This document shows, in pieces, positions 1 through 11,362 of a stretch of DNA of 64,000 bases; within the stretch, counting starts at the first letter, position 1, and each line of letters starts with the position of its first letter. This stretch comes from Microstegium vimineum (taxonomy: Eukaryota; Streptophyta; Magnoliopsida; Poales; Poaceae), in assembly GCA_022036555.1 (NCBI GenBank), contig CM039129.1, positions 39,028,051 to 39,092,050 of the forward strand, read 5' to 3'. The notes beneath the pieces are model-generated. The model saw nothing but the letters and a program-made list of their open reading frames with translations. It was not told the origin of the DNA and did not search any database. Position numbers and translations under genes: made by a program.

Positions 1-750
1 CTTTGGGGTTCGCTACCATCTTGCATTGGTAGCATTTCATTCGGAAACCATGAAGATGATCTTAATGTTTGGTTCTCAGACAACATAGTTTACTCCTTTC
101 GAATAGAGTTTCCTGTTACAGATTATGGGTTCGATGGTGTTCTACCTTCACTCAAATCTCTTTCCACATATGACCTTCAAGGCTTCACCTTCTTCACTAA
201 ATGGAGCATGTACATATACAGGCGCAATTTCTTCAATTTGATGTCTGGTATTGACCTATCTGCAAATATGCTATCAGGAGAAATCCCTTGGGAGATAGGG
301 AATTTAAGTCATGTCAAGTCGCTAAATGTATCACACAACTCCTTCACTGGTCCAATTCCAGCTGCCATGGCAAACATGAGGGCCATAGAAAGCCTCGATT
401 TGTCCCACAACGAGTTGAGTGGACAAATACCCTGGCAATTGACTCAGCTTTCGTTGTTGGGGGTGTTTTCTGTGGCCTACAACAACTTGACAGGGTGCAT
501 ACCAAACTCATGCCAATTAGGCTTGTTCGGAGTGGAGAGCTACTTGGGTAACACCAACCTCCACAATATGTCAAAGGGCAACCTTTGCTTTCCGGTTCCA
601 GCTCCCATGGAAGAGGAACATGTAGGCGAGGCATTTGCTGATCCAATCCTTTATATCATCAGTGCTACCTCATATGTATTCTCATTCTGGGCAACTACTG
701 CGTTCTTGTTCTGCCATCCATTCGGACAGCGTGTGGTACTTCAAATATAG
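1..750 (+). CDS. LRR receptor-like protein, 3' part (5' end outside window)
   Basis: The frame is open from base 1 and ends at the TAG at 748-750, so this is the C-terminal part of a larger protein; the Met at 208 is internal. About four plant extracellular leucine-rich repeats are visible: IDLSANMLSGEIPWEIGNL, then LNVSHNSFTGPIPAAM, LDLSHNELSGQIPWQL and FSVAYNNLTGCIPN. They are followed by the usual ESYLGNTNL capping region, a short acidic spacer (EEEH) and one hydrophobic membrane segment (about PILYIISATSYVFSFWATTA). After that come only about a dozen residues and no kinase domain. That order is typical of Cf/RLP-type receptor-like proteins, which sense ligands at the plasma membrane and signal through partner kinases. 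The ligand cannot be read from the sequence. An LRR receptor-like kinase is excluded by the short tail unless the gene is truncated. Confidence 0.85.
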   Translation, partial: LWGSLPSCIGSISFGNHEDDLNVWFSDNIVYSFRIEFPVTDYGFDGVLPSLKSLSTYDLQGFTFFTKWSMYIYRRNFFNLMSGIDLSANMLSGEIPWEIGNLSHVKSLNVSHNSFTGPIPAAMANMRAIESLDLSHNELSGQIPWQLTQLSLLGVFSVAYNNLTGCIPNSCQLGLFGVESYLGNTNLHNMSKGNLCFPVPAPMEEEHVGEAFADPILYIISATSYVFSFWATTAFLFCHPFGQRVVLQI

Positions 751-1488
751 TTCGTCACGGCCCTGGGAGGAGTGCAACCAATTTTTTTCTTTTCTTTTCT
801 TCAAGATATTATGTGTAACGATGAAGTCAATAAAGTTTAGTGGTGTGCATCAGTCATATGTTTTTTGCCGAAGAATGTCTCACAACCGTATCCTTTTGCG
901 GTAGTGGGAAATGTATCAGCATATGTACAATTCCTCCCTTGATTACAGAGAGATGAGGTGCATTGTGAAGAACTTATCATAATATTAGGCAATTTTCATG
1001 TCATTTTAATTCCATAAATTAACATTATGATGATAACATATAAAAGATTTTTTACAAATGAGATCATGACTTCAACCATGTTCATAACAATATGAAACAT
1101 GTGAATATCAAACGCATGTAAATATGATATATGTAGCATAACATAAAAGCAAGACATACATATCATAACGGAAACAATCACAAGACTGCATATATATGAA
1201 ACGACGAGATTGAACTAAAGAAATTAAAATATATGCAGCAGCATATGAAACAACATAACTGTAACACTGAAACAGATATGCAAAACATAACTCTAGCAAG
1301 AACAGACATCAGACTTCTTATAAAACAACAAGACTGAACATATGAAACAAACTCGCGATCACATATGAAACAACATGGATGAACTACTGAAACATATAGA
1401 AACTGTATGACGGAAAACAGAGACGAGATGAAACGATCATACCCTCCCATCCGCGCATCCGAGGCTCCAGAACCTTATCCTATTTCCC
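751..1488. other. AT-rich intergenic stretch with short degenerate repeats
   Basis: No convincing gene is seen. From about 1190 to 1440 the motif catatgaaaca recurs in diverged form, with CATATG cores. This produces Tyr/Cys-rich minus-strand open frames without domain character. Past 1490 the sequence turns to GAAGAAGA-rich and GC-rich DNA, also without recognisable protein similarity. Confidence 0.5.
829..834 (+). promoter_or_regulatory. Possible polyadenylation signal of the LRR gene
   Basis: A canonical AATAAA lies about 80 bases after the LRR stop codon, downstream of a T/C-rich stretch. The position suits a plant near-upstream polyadenylation element. The motif is short and could be chance. 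Confidence 0.4.
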
Positions 1489-1858
1489 TTGTCATGTCGT
1501 AGAGGAAGAAGACGTTCTTTCCATCGGGAAGAAGAAGATGTCCACCGGGAAGAAGACGTCCACCGAGTAGAAGACAATGGCGGCGTCACCTCAGGGAAGA
1601 TGACGACGGTTGGCGGCGGCGGCAGCGGGAGGAAGAAGACGACGAATGGCGACGTCTGTTCTTCGGGCAGTCACGTAGATGCTCCCCAAAAACCTAATTA
1701 CCGATCCCACGTGAAAGGTCTCGAACGACAAGGGCTCCGGAGCCACCTGCCCTCTCGCTTCTCCGTGCGCGCGGAGTTACGAGATGGGGAAAGCCAACTA
1801 GCAACGAAATCGATTATCTGGAATATGTGTGTTCTCGGGTTAATTCCGGGAGACAGGA

Positions 1859-1996
1859 GGGAGTATATCCTCTCGTAGGGAAGGCGGAGAGATGGCCGCA
1901 TGACTGGGAGACAGAGAGTCGGACGCAGGGAGTATATCCTCTCGTAGGGAAGGCGGAGAGACGGGCGCATGCCCGGGAGACAGAGAGTCCTCGCGC
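1859..1996. repeat. Tandem duplication, 69-bp unit, two copies
   Basis: The unit starts with gggagtatatcctctcgtag at 1859 and again at 1928. The first about 35 bases are identical and the rest differ at several sites. It ends about 30 bases before the LTR element at 2027. Confidence 0.85.
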
Positions 1997-2026
1997 AGGA
2001 AACCGGAGAGACTCTGAAAGACTAGC

Positions 2027-2465
2027 TGTAATATGTCCTGGGCAGGTGCTGGCTATGGAGCAGGTGCTTGCTGCGGCTATGGTGGCTGAGGGTGGCGGCT
2101 AGGGTTTAGGGGAGGAAGAAGAGGGTAGCGCAGGGAAAGGAGGAGGAGGCGCACATGCACAGAGAGAGAGAGAGAGGGGAGAAGATAGAAGGCCTTTGGC
2201 CTATTCCTTTCTTAAGATTGAATGGTTACATAGCCATGTATTTATAGTCCTGGAAGACTTAGCCCCTAAGCAATCTAAACTTACCTAATCTAAGCTAGGG
2301 TTTAATGACGACAGCGGCAGCTACACTACAGTACCGCGGGTGAACAGTACCCGCGTCGCTACAGTACCTGCGGGTACTGTTCACGTTGGGTCTACTTTGG
2401 GCCCAATAGGGCGCCTTGGCCCAGGCCTTGCTCCAACGCGAGGGGGCTCCATTAGGCGTATGACA
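2027..2465 (-). repeat. 3' LTR of the short Ty3/gypsy element
   Basis: Direct repeat of 4828-5231. Shared landmarks are the agagagag run, cctattcctttcttaagat, the cctaagcaatctaaactta block and gggcccaatagggcgcc. This copy is about 35 bases longer, mostly through an extra ccgcgggtgaacagtacccg-like palindromic stretch near 2330-2370. Confidence 0.9.
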
Positions 2466-2483
2466 TAGCCTCCCCCTTTTCCT

Positions 2484-3648
2484 GGCAACGTGTCTACACG
2501 CTGCAGCCTTGCTTGGTTGTTAACATAGCTTGAGGAAGAAAACTGCTCCAAAGGTTGTTGCCTCCGTACTGAAGATAATGCAACCTAACTTGTTCTCATT
2601 GGAATAGGGATGGAGGTTGTTGATGTAGCTGAGGGTGACTGTAGCCATGGTCGAAGTTGGTGTTGTAGGTGTTATTGGTGCGAATGCTGCTGATGTAGGT
2701 GTTGGGAGGTCCGTCATTGGATCCACCTTGAAGATGTCGAAGAGCTTACCCTCTAGGGCATCAACAACCTCGGTAATCAACAAGAATGATGCCTTCTCCT
2801 TCTGCTCCTTGAGGTAGGCGCGACCAACCGTCTCCATGGCTAGCTTGGCGGCGATGTCCAGCTTGTTGGAAGCGAGGAATGTTGGGGTTGTTGTAGCGTG
2901 GAAGCGGTTGTTGATGAAGAGTTGGTTTGTCGTTTGCCCAATGACAAAGAGGGAGTCCAGCGAGTTTGGCCATGGTGGTGCCTGTAGGGAAAAGGACCCT
3001 GGTGATGGTGGTTGATGATAATGGGGTGGCGCCGAGCAATAGAAGTTTTTGTTGTGGCCGTAGATGATCCCTTGATGGAGTGACCACACTGGTGTTGTGG
3101 TGTCGTCTAGGATGGTGTTGGTGATGTCACTCCCTAATGGTGGTGTTCGTAGGTGCTGACGTGGCCCTGGTTCCCACTTGTATCTCCATTTGTTGGGATT
3201 TTCTGAAGGTATTGTGATGGAGATGCCTAGGGCTGATAGGGGTGCAAGTTGTAGATGTTGGTGCTAACCCAATATTGACGGTGGTGTGGATGCCCCATCT
3301 AGAGTTGATCGCCATGGTGATGAAGTTCCAATAGATCGGCTCCGACTTGTGTAACCATGTGGTGTTGGCGGTGGATGTGTTGAGTCTTTGTTGGGCGCTG
3401 ATGAAGTTGTATGGTGTAGGCGATGATGTAGTGCCCTGTAATCCCTTGGCTGGTGTCATGTAGTGTGGTAGCCTCTTGTCGTTGTATGTTGACGATGAGA
3501 TGGACTGGACTCTAGACTTCATGCTTGTGTTGATGAAGGTGATTTTGTTGACGGGAAAGGTGGTGCTGATGCGTTGTTCCATGAGGCTAACGGGGCAGGC
3601 GAAGTTGATGTAGATCGTGTTGTGGGTAGTGCATGTGTCGATGAGGAT
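2484..3648 (-). other. Non-pol interior of the short Ty3/gypsy element
   Basis: Occupies the space where pol would lie. Minus-strand frames at 3127-3582 and 2520-3089 are open but Thr/Pro-rich. One stretch (about residues 80-125 of the 2520-3089 frame, LDIAAKLAMETVGRAYLKEQ and following) looks protein-like, but I do not recognise it. No RT, RNase H or integrase motif is present. Confidence 0.5.
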
Positions 3649-4801
3649 CTAGAAACTGTTTTCACGGATCATGCTCGTGAGGAACATGGTGCACCATCCT
3701 TGCACTATCATGGTAGGTGTGTCGATCAATAGGAGGAGGTTGGCGTCGTCGTCAGCGGTGTCAAAGTCGTTGACCATGGTGATGTCGAATAAGTGCTTGC
3801 ACTTATGGACACGATAAAAGGACTTGGTGCAGGTGAAGCATAGCCCAAGTCCGCGATGCTCCTTCATCTTGTCTGCGGTGAGGTGCTTGAAGGGTGTTGC
3901 CTGGCTCGATGGCGATGTTGTTGTCGATGCTGCTCTAGGTGATGTCGGTGTTGGCCCCTTCGACGGAGGAAGAACGAGGTCGCCACATATATCTTGGCTG
4001 ATGGGAGGGCCAAAGTTGCAGATGAGGTGCTTGTTGTAGGCGTTGTAGATGCGGGTATGTTGTCGCTCATCTAGCGGATCACCTCGTTTTGGCCGCCTAC
4101 AGTACTTGGTGATGCAGTGGTCGGCGTGCTCCATGTCCATTGTCGGTTTGATCCCTGTCAGGTGCATATACTGTTGTAGTATTGTATTTATTGGGTGAAG
4201 AATTGTATACCCGATTGCCATGTCGTTAGGGGTGTCTTGTCCTCTGAAGGACTCGCAACAATTGAGCCATGCGTCCGTCGTGGCGTCGATCATGGAGGAC
4301 AGCTTGGTGTAGTGTTGTTGGCGTGAAGGTGTTGCTGACGGGTTAGGAGCCAATGGCGTTCCTGGTGTAAGCACCTGCTTTGCTGGTGTCTAGGTGGCTG
4401 GCTGAGGAGTGGGATTCCTTCACCTTGATGTTGAGGAAGGGTGTGTTGGTGGAGATCATGACACCCTTGGTCTCATCTTGAAGGTTATCGGAAGCGTCCT
4501 TCTCTTCTAATCTGAATTGGACGCCTTTGATAGGGGCTTTGCTTTGGAGACATGTTTGCTCGATGGCTTGTAGGCGCTTGTCTAGTTCGACGAGTTGCTC
4601 ATTTATCTCGTCAAGATTGGTAGACGAGGAAGTTTCATCCGAAGATCCCTTTGATGCATCTGCAGGAGCAAAATTAGGGCTGATTTCGGGCATGAACTCA
4701 TATTCTTCCTCCATAGTGGTGAAAAATTTGTTGAAGATCTTTGCCCAATGATTGGTGATGTCGCTCATGCTCTCCATGGAGTTGGTGGCGGTGGAAGCCA
4801 T
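3649..4801 (-). pseudogene. Gag relic of the short Ty3/gypsy element
   Basis: Two overlapping minus-strand frames (start Met at 4801; second frame to 3649) form one gag broken by a frameshift near 4345-4375. The N-terminal part is acidic with a short coiled-coil-like stretch (EQLVELDKRLQAIEQ). The second frame carries degenerate capsid motifs in the order of plant chromovirus Gag: WLNCCESFRGQDTP, then CNFGPPI. These are followed by a zinc-knuckle-like GLCFTCTKSFYRVHKCKHLF (CxxC...HxxxC). Gag would package element RNA into virus-like particles. Family assignment rests on motif resemblance. The protein is not functional as it stands. Confidence 0.7.
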
Positions 4802-4811
4802 GGATCGTCTA

Positions 4812-4825
4812 GTCTCTGGATACCA
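4812..4825 (-). other. Primer-binding site (initiator-Met tRNA type)
   Basis: Minus-strand TGGTATCCAGAGAC matches the common plant PBS TGGTATCAGAGC apart from one extra C. It sits two bases inside the 5' LTR. Confidence 0.8.
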
Positions 4826-4827
4826 GG

Positions 4828-5231
4828 TGTAATACGTCCTTAGACGTATGAGGGTAGCTGTTGCTGGCTGCGGCTATGGTGGGTGAGGGTGGCGACTAGG
4901 GTTTAGGGGAGGAAGAAGAGGGCAGCGTAGGGAGAGGAGGAGGAGGCGCACATGCACAGAGAGAGAGAGAGAGAGAGGGAGAAGATAGAAGGTCTTTGAC
5001 CTATTCCTTTCTTAAGATGGAATGGTTACATTGCCCTGTATTTATAGTCCCGGGAGACTTAGCCCCTAAGCAATCTAAACTTACCTAATCTAAGCTAGGG
5101 TTTAATGACGACAGTGGCGGCTGCGCTACAATAGCGCGGGTATTATTCACGTCGGGTCTGCTTTGGGCCCAATAGGGCGCCTTGGCCCAGGCCTTGCTCC
5201 AACGCGAGGGGCCTCCATTAGGCGTATGACA
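4828..5231 (-). repeat. 5' LTR of the short Ty3/gypsy element
   Basis: Terminal dinucleotides are TG and CA. The copy is nearly colinear with 2027-2465. On the minus strand it is followed after two bases by the primer-binding site, which identifies it as the 5' LTR. Confidence 0.9.
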
Positions 5232-6584
5232 CTAGCGGTCAGGCATGCGAACAGCTGTAACTCGTGGTTAGTGTTAAAAATTTAACACGCAACGCCCGCC
5301 GCCGGCCACGCGCGCGTGTGACACCTTTTGTCCGTTCCCCAACTTCTCAAATTAGACGGATTAATTCTCATCATTTAAGTTGAGTCAACGTCCCTTGAAA
5401 TTCTAATCTGGTACAAATAGTAATGCACACAATTACACATCATAGATTTATTGATTTATTGAATATATAAATGGGCCTGACCCATAATAAATCCAACATA
5501 ACTATCTATGCTCTCCTCCCTGCATTACTTTTTGTTGTTCATCACAATGCAAATGGCAGTTTTTATATATAGTTTTGTATCCGTGAGGCTAGGATCAATT
5601 CCTCTAGCAAGTTAGTATTGATTTATAATATCTTTTAGCAAAGGCAGTTCTTTTAATGACCTATGGCAAATGTCACCTTTGAAGAGTGTTCGCCAGCCAA
5701 TTTTCCCTTTAAGAACTGGATGAGGAAACCATAATCTCAACACCCTTGCAGTCTCAGCCCCTCGCCATTCAGGGAAATACAAAAGAATACAACACAAAAA
5801 TTCACACCGGATCAGACATAGCACAAAAAAAAAACACTGCGGATGAGACACAAACTACTTCTGTCAACGGCAGAAAACATAATAAAAAAAGCTAACAACT
5901 TTTTTATTAGTATTTATGGTAGATAATTGATATCATTAGAAAGATCTTTGAATCAGTTTTTTAACAAATTATTTAGAGATATAAATATTACACAAATCTT
6001 CTATAGATCAAAATTGCGGCACATACACTAACAATGGCTGTTATTTAGGGACGGAAGGATTATTCTAGTAGACAGTTAATTGCTATGATGATTCCTGGAC
6101 TTGCCCAATAAAAATCACAACAATGACATGATGCAATGTTGGTCATTTGGAACCACGAGAGGGATCTCAGATATCAGATCGGATAGTCAGAGGGCAGCTT
6201 GGCTTTGGCCCGCTTGTTGGAATTGAAAACCAAGCAGCGACAGCCCCTTTTTCCTCGCCTGGCAAAAGCTTCTGTGCCAAGAAGAAGCTGGAGCTCGTGC
6301 CGGTCGACCTCTGCGCCTTCATGGTACCATGATTCCTGAACTTGACCCAACAGAAATCCCAACAACCACAGGATGCAAAGACTTGAAGTCAATGCGTACA
6401 CATGGATAGGATCGGGCCTGGTCTGGAGTCTCTGGATCATACAATAATTGCGCAGCCATCTTGATGCTACGCATGGAGTTGTCATACATAAATCCTTTGC
6501 CTTCCTCAAACTCTGAGGCATAGAAGAAGGCAAGTGCTCAACAGACAGAGTTAGGTTCAAACAGCTCTTTCCAGTTTACAAATC
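5232..6584. other. Intergenic/upstream region of the WAK-like gene
   Basis: AT-rich DNA between the LTR element and the WAK start. Short open frames (5612-5851 minus, 6147-6332 plus) show no domain character. The only structure seen is the diverged direct repeat at 6087-6386. No clear TATA box could be fixed near the WAK start. Confidence 0.45.
6087..6386. repeat. Diverged direct repeat upstream of the WAK-like gene
   Basis: The block atgattcctggacttgccca at 6087 recurs as atgattcctgaacttgaccc at 6328 (offset about 241). Similarity continues for about 55 bases through cacaacaatgacatgatgca against cccaacaaccacaggatgca. Confidence 0.65.
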
Positions 6585-7539
6585 ATGCCGCTGCATAGGT
6601 TAGCTGCGCATCAGCTATGGACCGGCATAGTGGTCGCAGCAACACTCTCTGTTGTAGTCGTAGCCATAGGAGCACAGCCGCCGCCGCAGCCTAGCAGCAT
6701 CTGCAATAGAACATGCGGCGAAGTCAGCATTCCCTACCCGTTCGGCATCGGGGCAGACGACTCGCGCGACCACTGCTCCCTGCCCCGCTTCAACCTGAGC
6801 TGCAAGGACAATAGGCCATTTTACGATGATGTGGAGGTGCTGGGCATCTTGCTGCAGCAGGGCCAAGCCAGGATGAGGATGGACATGTCATCGTACTGCT
6901 ACAACACCTCCACTAAGAAAATGAACAAGCAACACACGTGGGAGCTGAACCTGACAGGTACGCCCTACAGGCTCTCGAACACCGGCAACCGGTTCACGGT
7001 CGTTGGGTGCAGAACGCTGGCATACATTGGAGATGAGGACAACGTCGGCAAGTACATGAGCGGCTGCGTGTCCATGTGCCGGCGAGGCGACATGAGCTTC
7101 CTTTCCAATGGCTCCTGCTCCGGGATCGGCTGCTGCACAACAGCCATCCCCAAGGGCCTGCGGTACTACAAGGTGTGGTTCGATCAACGCTTCAACACAT
7201 CGAAGATCTACACCAACTACTTCAACACATCGAAGATCAAGGCTTCAATCAGCCGCTGCAGCTACGCGGCGCTGATTGAGGAGTCCAACTTCACCTTCTC
7301 CACGAGCTACGCCACGTCGTCGTCGGCGTTCTTTGACGCTTACGACGGGCAGCCGCCGTTGCTTGTAGACTGGTCCATTGGGAACGAAACATGCGAGGTA
7401 GCCAAGCAAAAGCCTGGCGGATCATACGCCTGCGTCGCCGACCGCAGCGAGTGCTTCAATTCAGCCAACGGGCCAGGCTACATCTGCAACTGCTCCAAAG
7501 GGTTCGAGGGGAATCCCTACCTTATCGGCGGATGCACAG
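6585..7539 (+). CDS. WAK-like exon 1: signal peptide, GUB_WAK domain, first EGF
   Basis: The start Met opens a hydrophobic signal peptide (residues about 8-30, LWTGIVVAATLSVVVVAIGA). The pectin-binding-type GUB_WAK motif CNRTCGEVSIPYPFG begins at residue 40. Several NxS/T glycosylation sites and paired cysteines (SGIGCC) follow. The EGF-like module near the end (from CEVAKQKPGGSYACV to CNCSKGFEGNPY) is standard for the family. The exon closes at CACAG|GTAAGC, a near-consensus donor. Reading past it gives only an artefactual tail. Confidence 0.9.
7191..7250 (+). repeat. In-frame 30-bp tandem duplication in WAK exon 1
   Basis: ttcaacacatcgaagatc occurs at 7191 and 7221. It duplicates ten codons, so the protein reads FNTSKIYTNYFNTSKI. 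Each copy carries one N-glycosylation sequon (NTS). Confidence 0.85.
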
Positions 7540-7547
7540 GTAAGCTA

Positions 7548-7798
7548 TCCCGCACTCTTCATCCTATGTATTCATCCTCTAAAATGAATATTTCGTCTTG
7601 GTCAGCGAGATTTTTTTTCTATACAAATTTCTTTCGCATTTATCATCTTGCTGCTAACAGTGAGACCCATATATTTATAAATAAAATCTAAATATATACA
7701 TATAAGATATTAATTTGAAGAATTTATTGAAACAAATTTAATGTTATAATCAAAATTTAATTTGGCTTTTTGTTTGTGAATTATAATATTTTTTTCAA
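7548..7798 (+). repeat. Left copy of a diverged repeat flanking the retrotransposon nest in WAK intron 1
   Basis: Resembles 38328-38578 in order: cgcactcttcatcct against cgcactcatcatcct, a T-rich middle, then tttattgaaacaaatttaat followed by tttgtgaattataatatttt. Element A inserted between the two copies. It could be an old intronic tandem duplication or two members of a dispersed family. Confidence 0.55.
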
Positions 7799-7867
7799 GT
7801 TACTTGAACTTATGGGCCCACCCTGTCCTCTGTCTCCTCTCTCTTCCACGAAGACAGCCTCCCATTC

Positions 7868-9032
7868 TGTCGGATACTTAATTTAACGGTAAATTTTCAA
7901 AAACTAAAGACCTATCATTAATCATCTGAGAAAGAATGAGAGGCTCATCAAAGCCAAGTCGTCGCAGGCCCATGAAGGGAGAGGCGCGGGACTCGCAACC
8001 CAACCGGCCCAGACAAGCAGACGTGCCCCGAGCAGACGTGCCTCCGTCTCGCCCGACGCAGAAAGCGAGGCAGCTCAGCAATCCGCCGAAGACGTGGAGG
8101 ACATCGGAGGTAGAGGAATGATCCATTTACCCCTGCCCAAAAGGAAGCAGCCGCCAACCCTTACCCGCTGACGGTGCATCCTCTACGAGATAAGAACGAA
8201 GGTACAGAACCGTGAAGAATCGTACACCCCGTATAATCCGGTGCTCAGGATAACGCTCTGGCCCCTGCCCGAACGGAGACATGTCGAGTTCCCCAATCAG
8301 GACGGGACAGAGCAGGATTCAGGGACAGATAGGCATCATGCCTCTCGCGGAAGCGGAGTCAGTCTCACACGCCCCCGGCCCCTACAGGAAGTCTCCGAAC
8401 AGGGGGGACATCGGGAATAGGGGTCCACGGAGTAACGGAGTCCATTGGCCAGGTATGAAGGAATCTGCTGTATACAAAAATAATTGGCGAAAGGTACAAC
8501 GGTGTACCCGCCAACGGTACAACGGATGCCCATGCCTCTATCCTACTACGGGCTCAACCGGACACCCCCTGTATTCTCCGGCGGTGCAATGAAGGGTCGA
8601 CACGACACCCTTCCTCCGACCAAGTACAAGGGCAATAGGAATATAGTATTATGAGTGTCCAACATCCTTCCAGAGGAAGATAAGGATAAGGCACAGCCTC
8701 CCAGATAGATCCGTCTCGACGCATGCTTGTAACTCCCCTGAGCTCCTTGCGACTATAAAAGGAGAGCAAGGGGGGACGACGCCAGACATCGAACCACACA
8801 GCTAGAACACAACACACTCATGCACCATTGTATTCAGAGACCTGGGACTGATACTCCCTCTCTCGACTAGCTTGTAAACCCCCTCCAAGCAGAGATAAGG
8901 AACATAAGCAGCTACACACTAGACGTAGGGATTTCTTGCCCGAACCAGTATAAACCTCTTGTCTCTTTATCTCACTATTCGGAACCCAACACGCGTATAA
9001 ATTTACTCGTTGGTAGTTTCTAAACACCAACA
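7868..9032 (+). repeat. 5' LTR of element A
   Basis: Contains a TATA box (ctataaaa, 8753-8760) expected to start element RNA. By eye about twenty mismatches separate the first about 330 bases from the 3' LTR, many of them C/T or G/A. Confidence 0.92.
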
Positions 9033-9033
9033 G

Positions 9034-9052
9034 TTGGCGCACCAGGTAGGGG
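9034..9052 (+). other. Primer-binding site of element A
   Basis: TTGGCGCACCAGGTAGGGG directly follows the 5' LTR after one base and matches the site in element B except at one base. I cannot name the tRNA with confidence. Confidence 0.7.
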
Positions 9053-9085
9053 GCATCGCGTGTCGCGACGTTTTAGTGGCTCCGA

Positions 9086-11340
9086 ATGGCCTCCCTCAAC
9101 TCCGACAACCCTGGGCTCTCCTTCATCCACTTTGGAAGCCTGGAGTTCGCTTGCTCCACTGATGGGACCCTTACCCGCGTGTTGCCTTTACCGGACCAGG
9201 TTGTCGACGCCATGACCCTGCCGGACAAAGACTCCCCGGCTCCCTGCGGGGGCACACCGGCTGAGGCCCTCGGGCCGCGAGGCCCTGGAGCCAACCTTAC
9301 TGGGCTTAGGGAAGAAACCCCCCGAAACGATGATAGAGGACTCCACCCGCTCGAGGCGTTCATGAGCGGCGTAGGGGACTCTGACAACGACAACCACGAG
9401 ATCGATCACGTGACCGAGCATGTCGTATTACGTTTCGTACGCTCCCAGTACGACTACCTAGCTTCGACGGCGACGAAGCGCTGCCAAGTGACAGCTGCCT
9501 CGAAGCCGTCACCACGACGGAGAGGGTCCTCCAGGATGACAAGGGATGCGTCGGCAACCTCCTCTCTAGCCCCGACGCGGGGAGGAAGCCCGCTGTGAGG
9601 CGGATGACATACTACGCCTCGGACGAACAATCCTCCGAGGGCAGCGACCACCCGCTCCTCCGCAGGCGCAGACCGCGTCAGCGCGCTGAGGGACGCAGGG
9701 CGCCGCGACCTTCTTCGAACCGGGTACAGGAACAGGCGCTCTCTTATATTGACGTCGCCATCCAGATCGAGGGAGGCGCGCCACTGCAGGAAGGTGTCCC
9801 GACCACATATCCGTTCGGCCTTGTCAGTGCCGCATCCATCCTCGAGTGGCTCATTGCCCTGAAGGTGACCGACACCCCCGACTACGAATTCGTGGGAACC
9901 ATCAATTCATTCTATGACCTCCTGACCGAGGAAGACCTGGCTCTCTCCGGCTCCGACAGCACGGGGACTGAGCACGTCACCCCCGAGGTCAGCGAGACCC
10001 CTTCGCGAGAGTGTTTCATGTGAGACGGGAGGGAACCCACCCCCGAGGGAGCCGTGCGCGACCTCGACGAGGATGGCAACGAAATCCTCCTTGGGAACCA
10101 GGAGGCCCTCACTCCACCGCATGTCAACCTCGACGCCATGCAGGCCTGGCAGAACAAGCTCGACGATGCTTGCCTCCAGATCGACAACGAGCATGCTCTC
10201 CTCGAGCAGTAGCTAAACCCCCAGCCAGTGGTCGGTCCCCGAGCCCGAGCTCAGGAGGTGCATCGCCGCATAGTTGAGGATGACGGGTCTCCGCCGACTT
10301 TCCCAAGGGCGCAGCAGAACATAGCGGCCGCCGCCATGCTCATGAGGCAGTATCCACAGCCCAGAACGTCTAAGGAAAAGAAGCTTAGAGGAGAGTTGCG
10401 CGTCCTCCTTGACCGCGCATCGCCACAACAGGCAGAGAGCTCGGCACGACAGAGAGCAGGGGCTCTCTCCAGCGTGCAAAACACACCGCCACCCAAGAAC
10501 TCCATTCACCAGAGGCAGAGGCCAACCCCCGGGGGGATCAAGAGCCGGCCAGGCGGCGTCCCGGCCGCGGAGCGCGTTTCGAAAGCGACGACCGCGGGCA
10601 AAGTGACAGCGATGACGACGACAGGCGACGTGGACGACACCCACACAGGGGCGGACGACACGACCCTGACGAGGACCGGGACTCCAGTCTGGATCCACCG
10701 GACCACGTTGTTTCTCCTCGCGCATACACGCTGCACGGGTCCCGTCGCGTTTCCGACCATCAACCGACATCCAGAAGTATACGAGGCTCACGAACCCTAG
10801 CCTCTGCCCTGGAGGATTATCAATTCACCTACGAGGCAGGTGGAGCAAACAACGAGAATTTCATAATCCGTCACCTACCACTCTACCTCTCAGATACGAC
10901 GTGCGTGTGGCTAGAGCACCTCCCAAAAGGGAAGATCCGGAACTGGGGGACCTGAAGGAATCCTTTGTCGGGAACTTTCAAGGAACCTACATCCGGCCTG
11001 GGAACTCCTGGGACCTCAAGAATTGTAAACAGAAGCGAGGCGAGACCCTTCGCGAGTACATTCGTCGCTTCTCCTAGCAGTGCAACGAGCTCCCGGATGT
11101 AGCCAATGGCAATGTTGTCACCGCATTCCTGTCAGGGACGACTTGCGAGTCCCTGGTCCACAAACTGGGTCGTAAGAATCCCAAGACAACGAAGGAACTG
11201 CTTGATATCGCCACAAACCATGCCTCAGGCGAGGAAGAGGTCGGCGCCGTATTCCAAGGCGCGACCAGCCAGAGCAAGCGCGATGAGGCAGAGGCCGAAG
11301 GACCCTCAGCTCGCCCACACAAGAAGGGGCGTAACCGATC
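9086..11340 (+). pseudogene. Decayed gag of element A
   Basis: Begins with MASLNSDNPGLS shortly after the PBS. The reading moves between frames (9086-9598, then 9595 onward) and meets in-frame stops, for example TGA at 10021-10023 and TAG at 10211-10213. The core Gag region near 10900-11250 keeps retrotransposon-gag landmarks: NFQGTYIRPGNSWDL, KQKRGETLREYIRRF, then NVVTAFLSGTT. The order and spacing match element B. It would form the particle shell. The protein is not functional as it stands. Confidence 0.8.
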
Positions 11341-11362
11341 ATGGTACGACACGTCGCTCATC

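Larger units (their letters stand above)
2027..5231 (-). mobile_element. Short Ty3/gypsy LTR retrotransposon, complete ends, no pol (non-autonomous)
   Basis: The element has two LTRs (about 0.40 and 0.44 kb) beginning TGTCATACGCC and ending in TTACA when read on the minus strand. A perfect 5-bp target duplication, CTAGC, lies at 2022-2026 and 5232-5236. Next to the 5' LTR is a primer site close to initiator-Met tRNA (TGGTATCCAGAG, minus strand). Next to the 3' LTR is a purine tract (AGGAAAAGGGGGAGGCTA, minus strand). The 2.4-kb interior holds a gag relic but no protease, reverse transcriptase, RNase H or integrase. It therefore looks like a non-autonomous or internally deleted element mobilised in trans. 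The intact TSD shows one insertion event without later rearrangement. Confidence 0.9.

Noticed and set aside
1489..1878. 129-codon plus-strand frame upstream of the small LTR element
   Set aside because: GAA/GAC-rich low-complexity start, runs into the 69-bp tandem repeat, no homology recognised.
10213..10800. Both-strand frames of about 190 codons over element A gag
   Set aside because: The plus-strand frame is part of gag. The minus-strand one is a GC-rich shadow.
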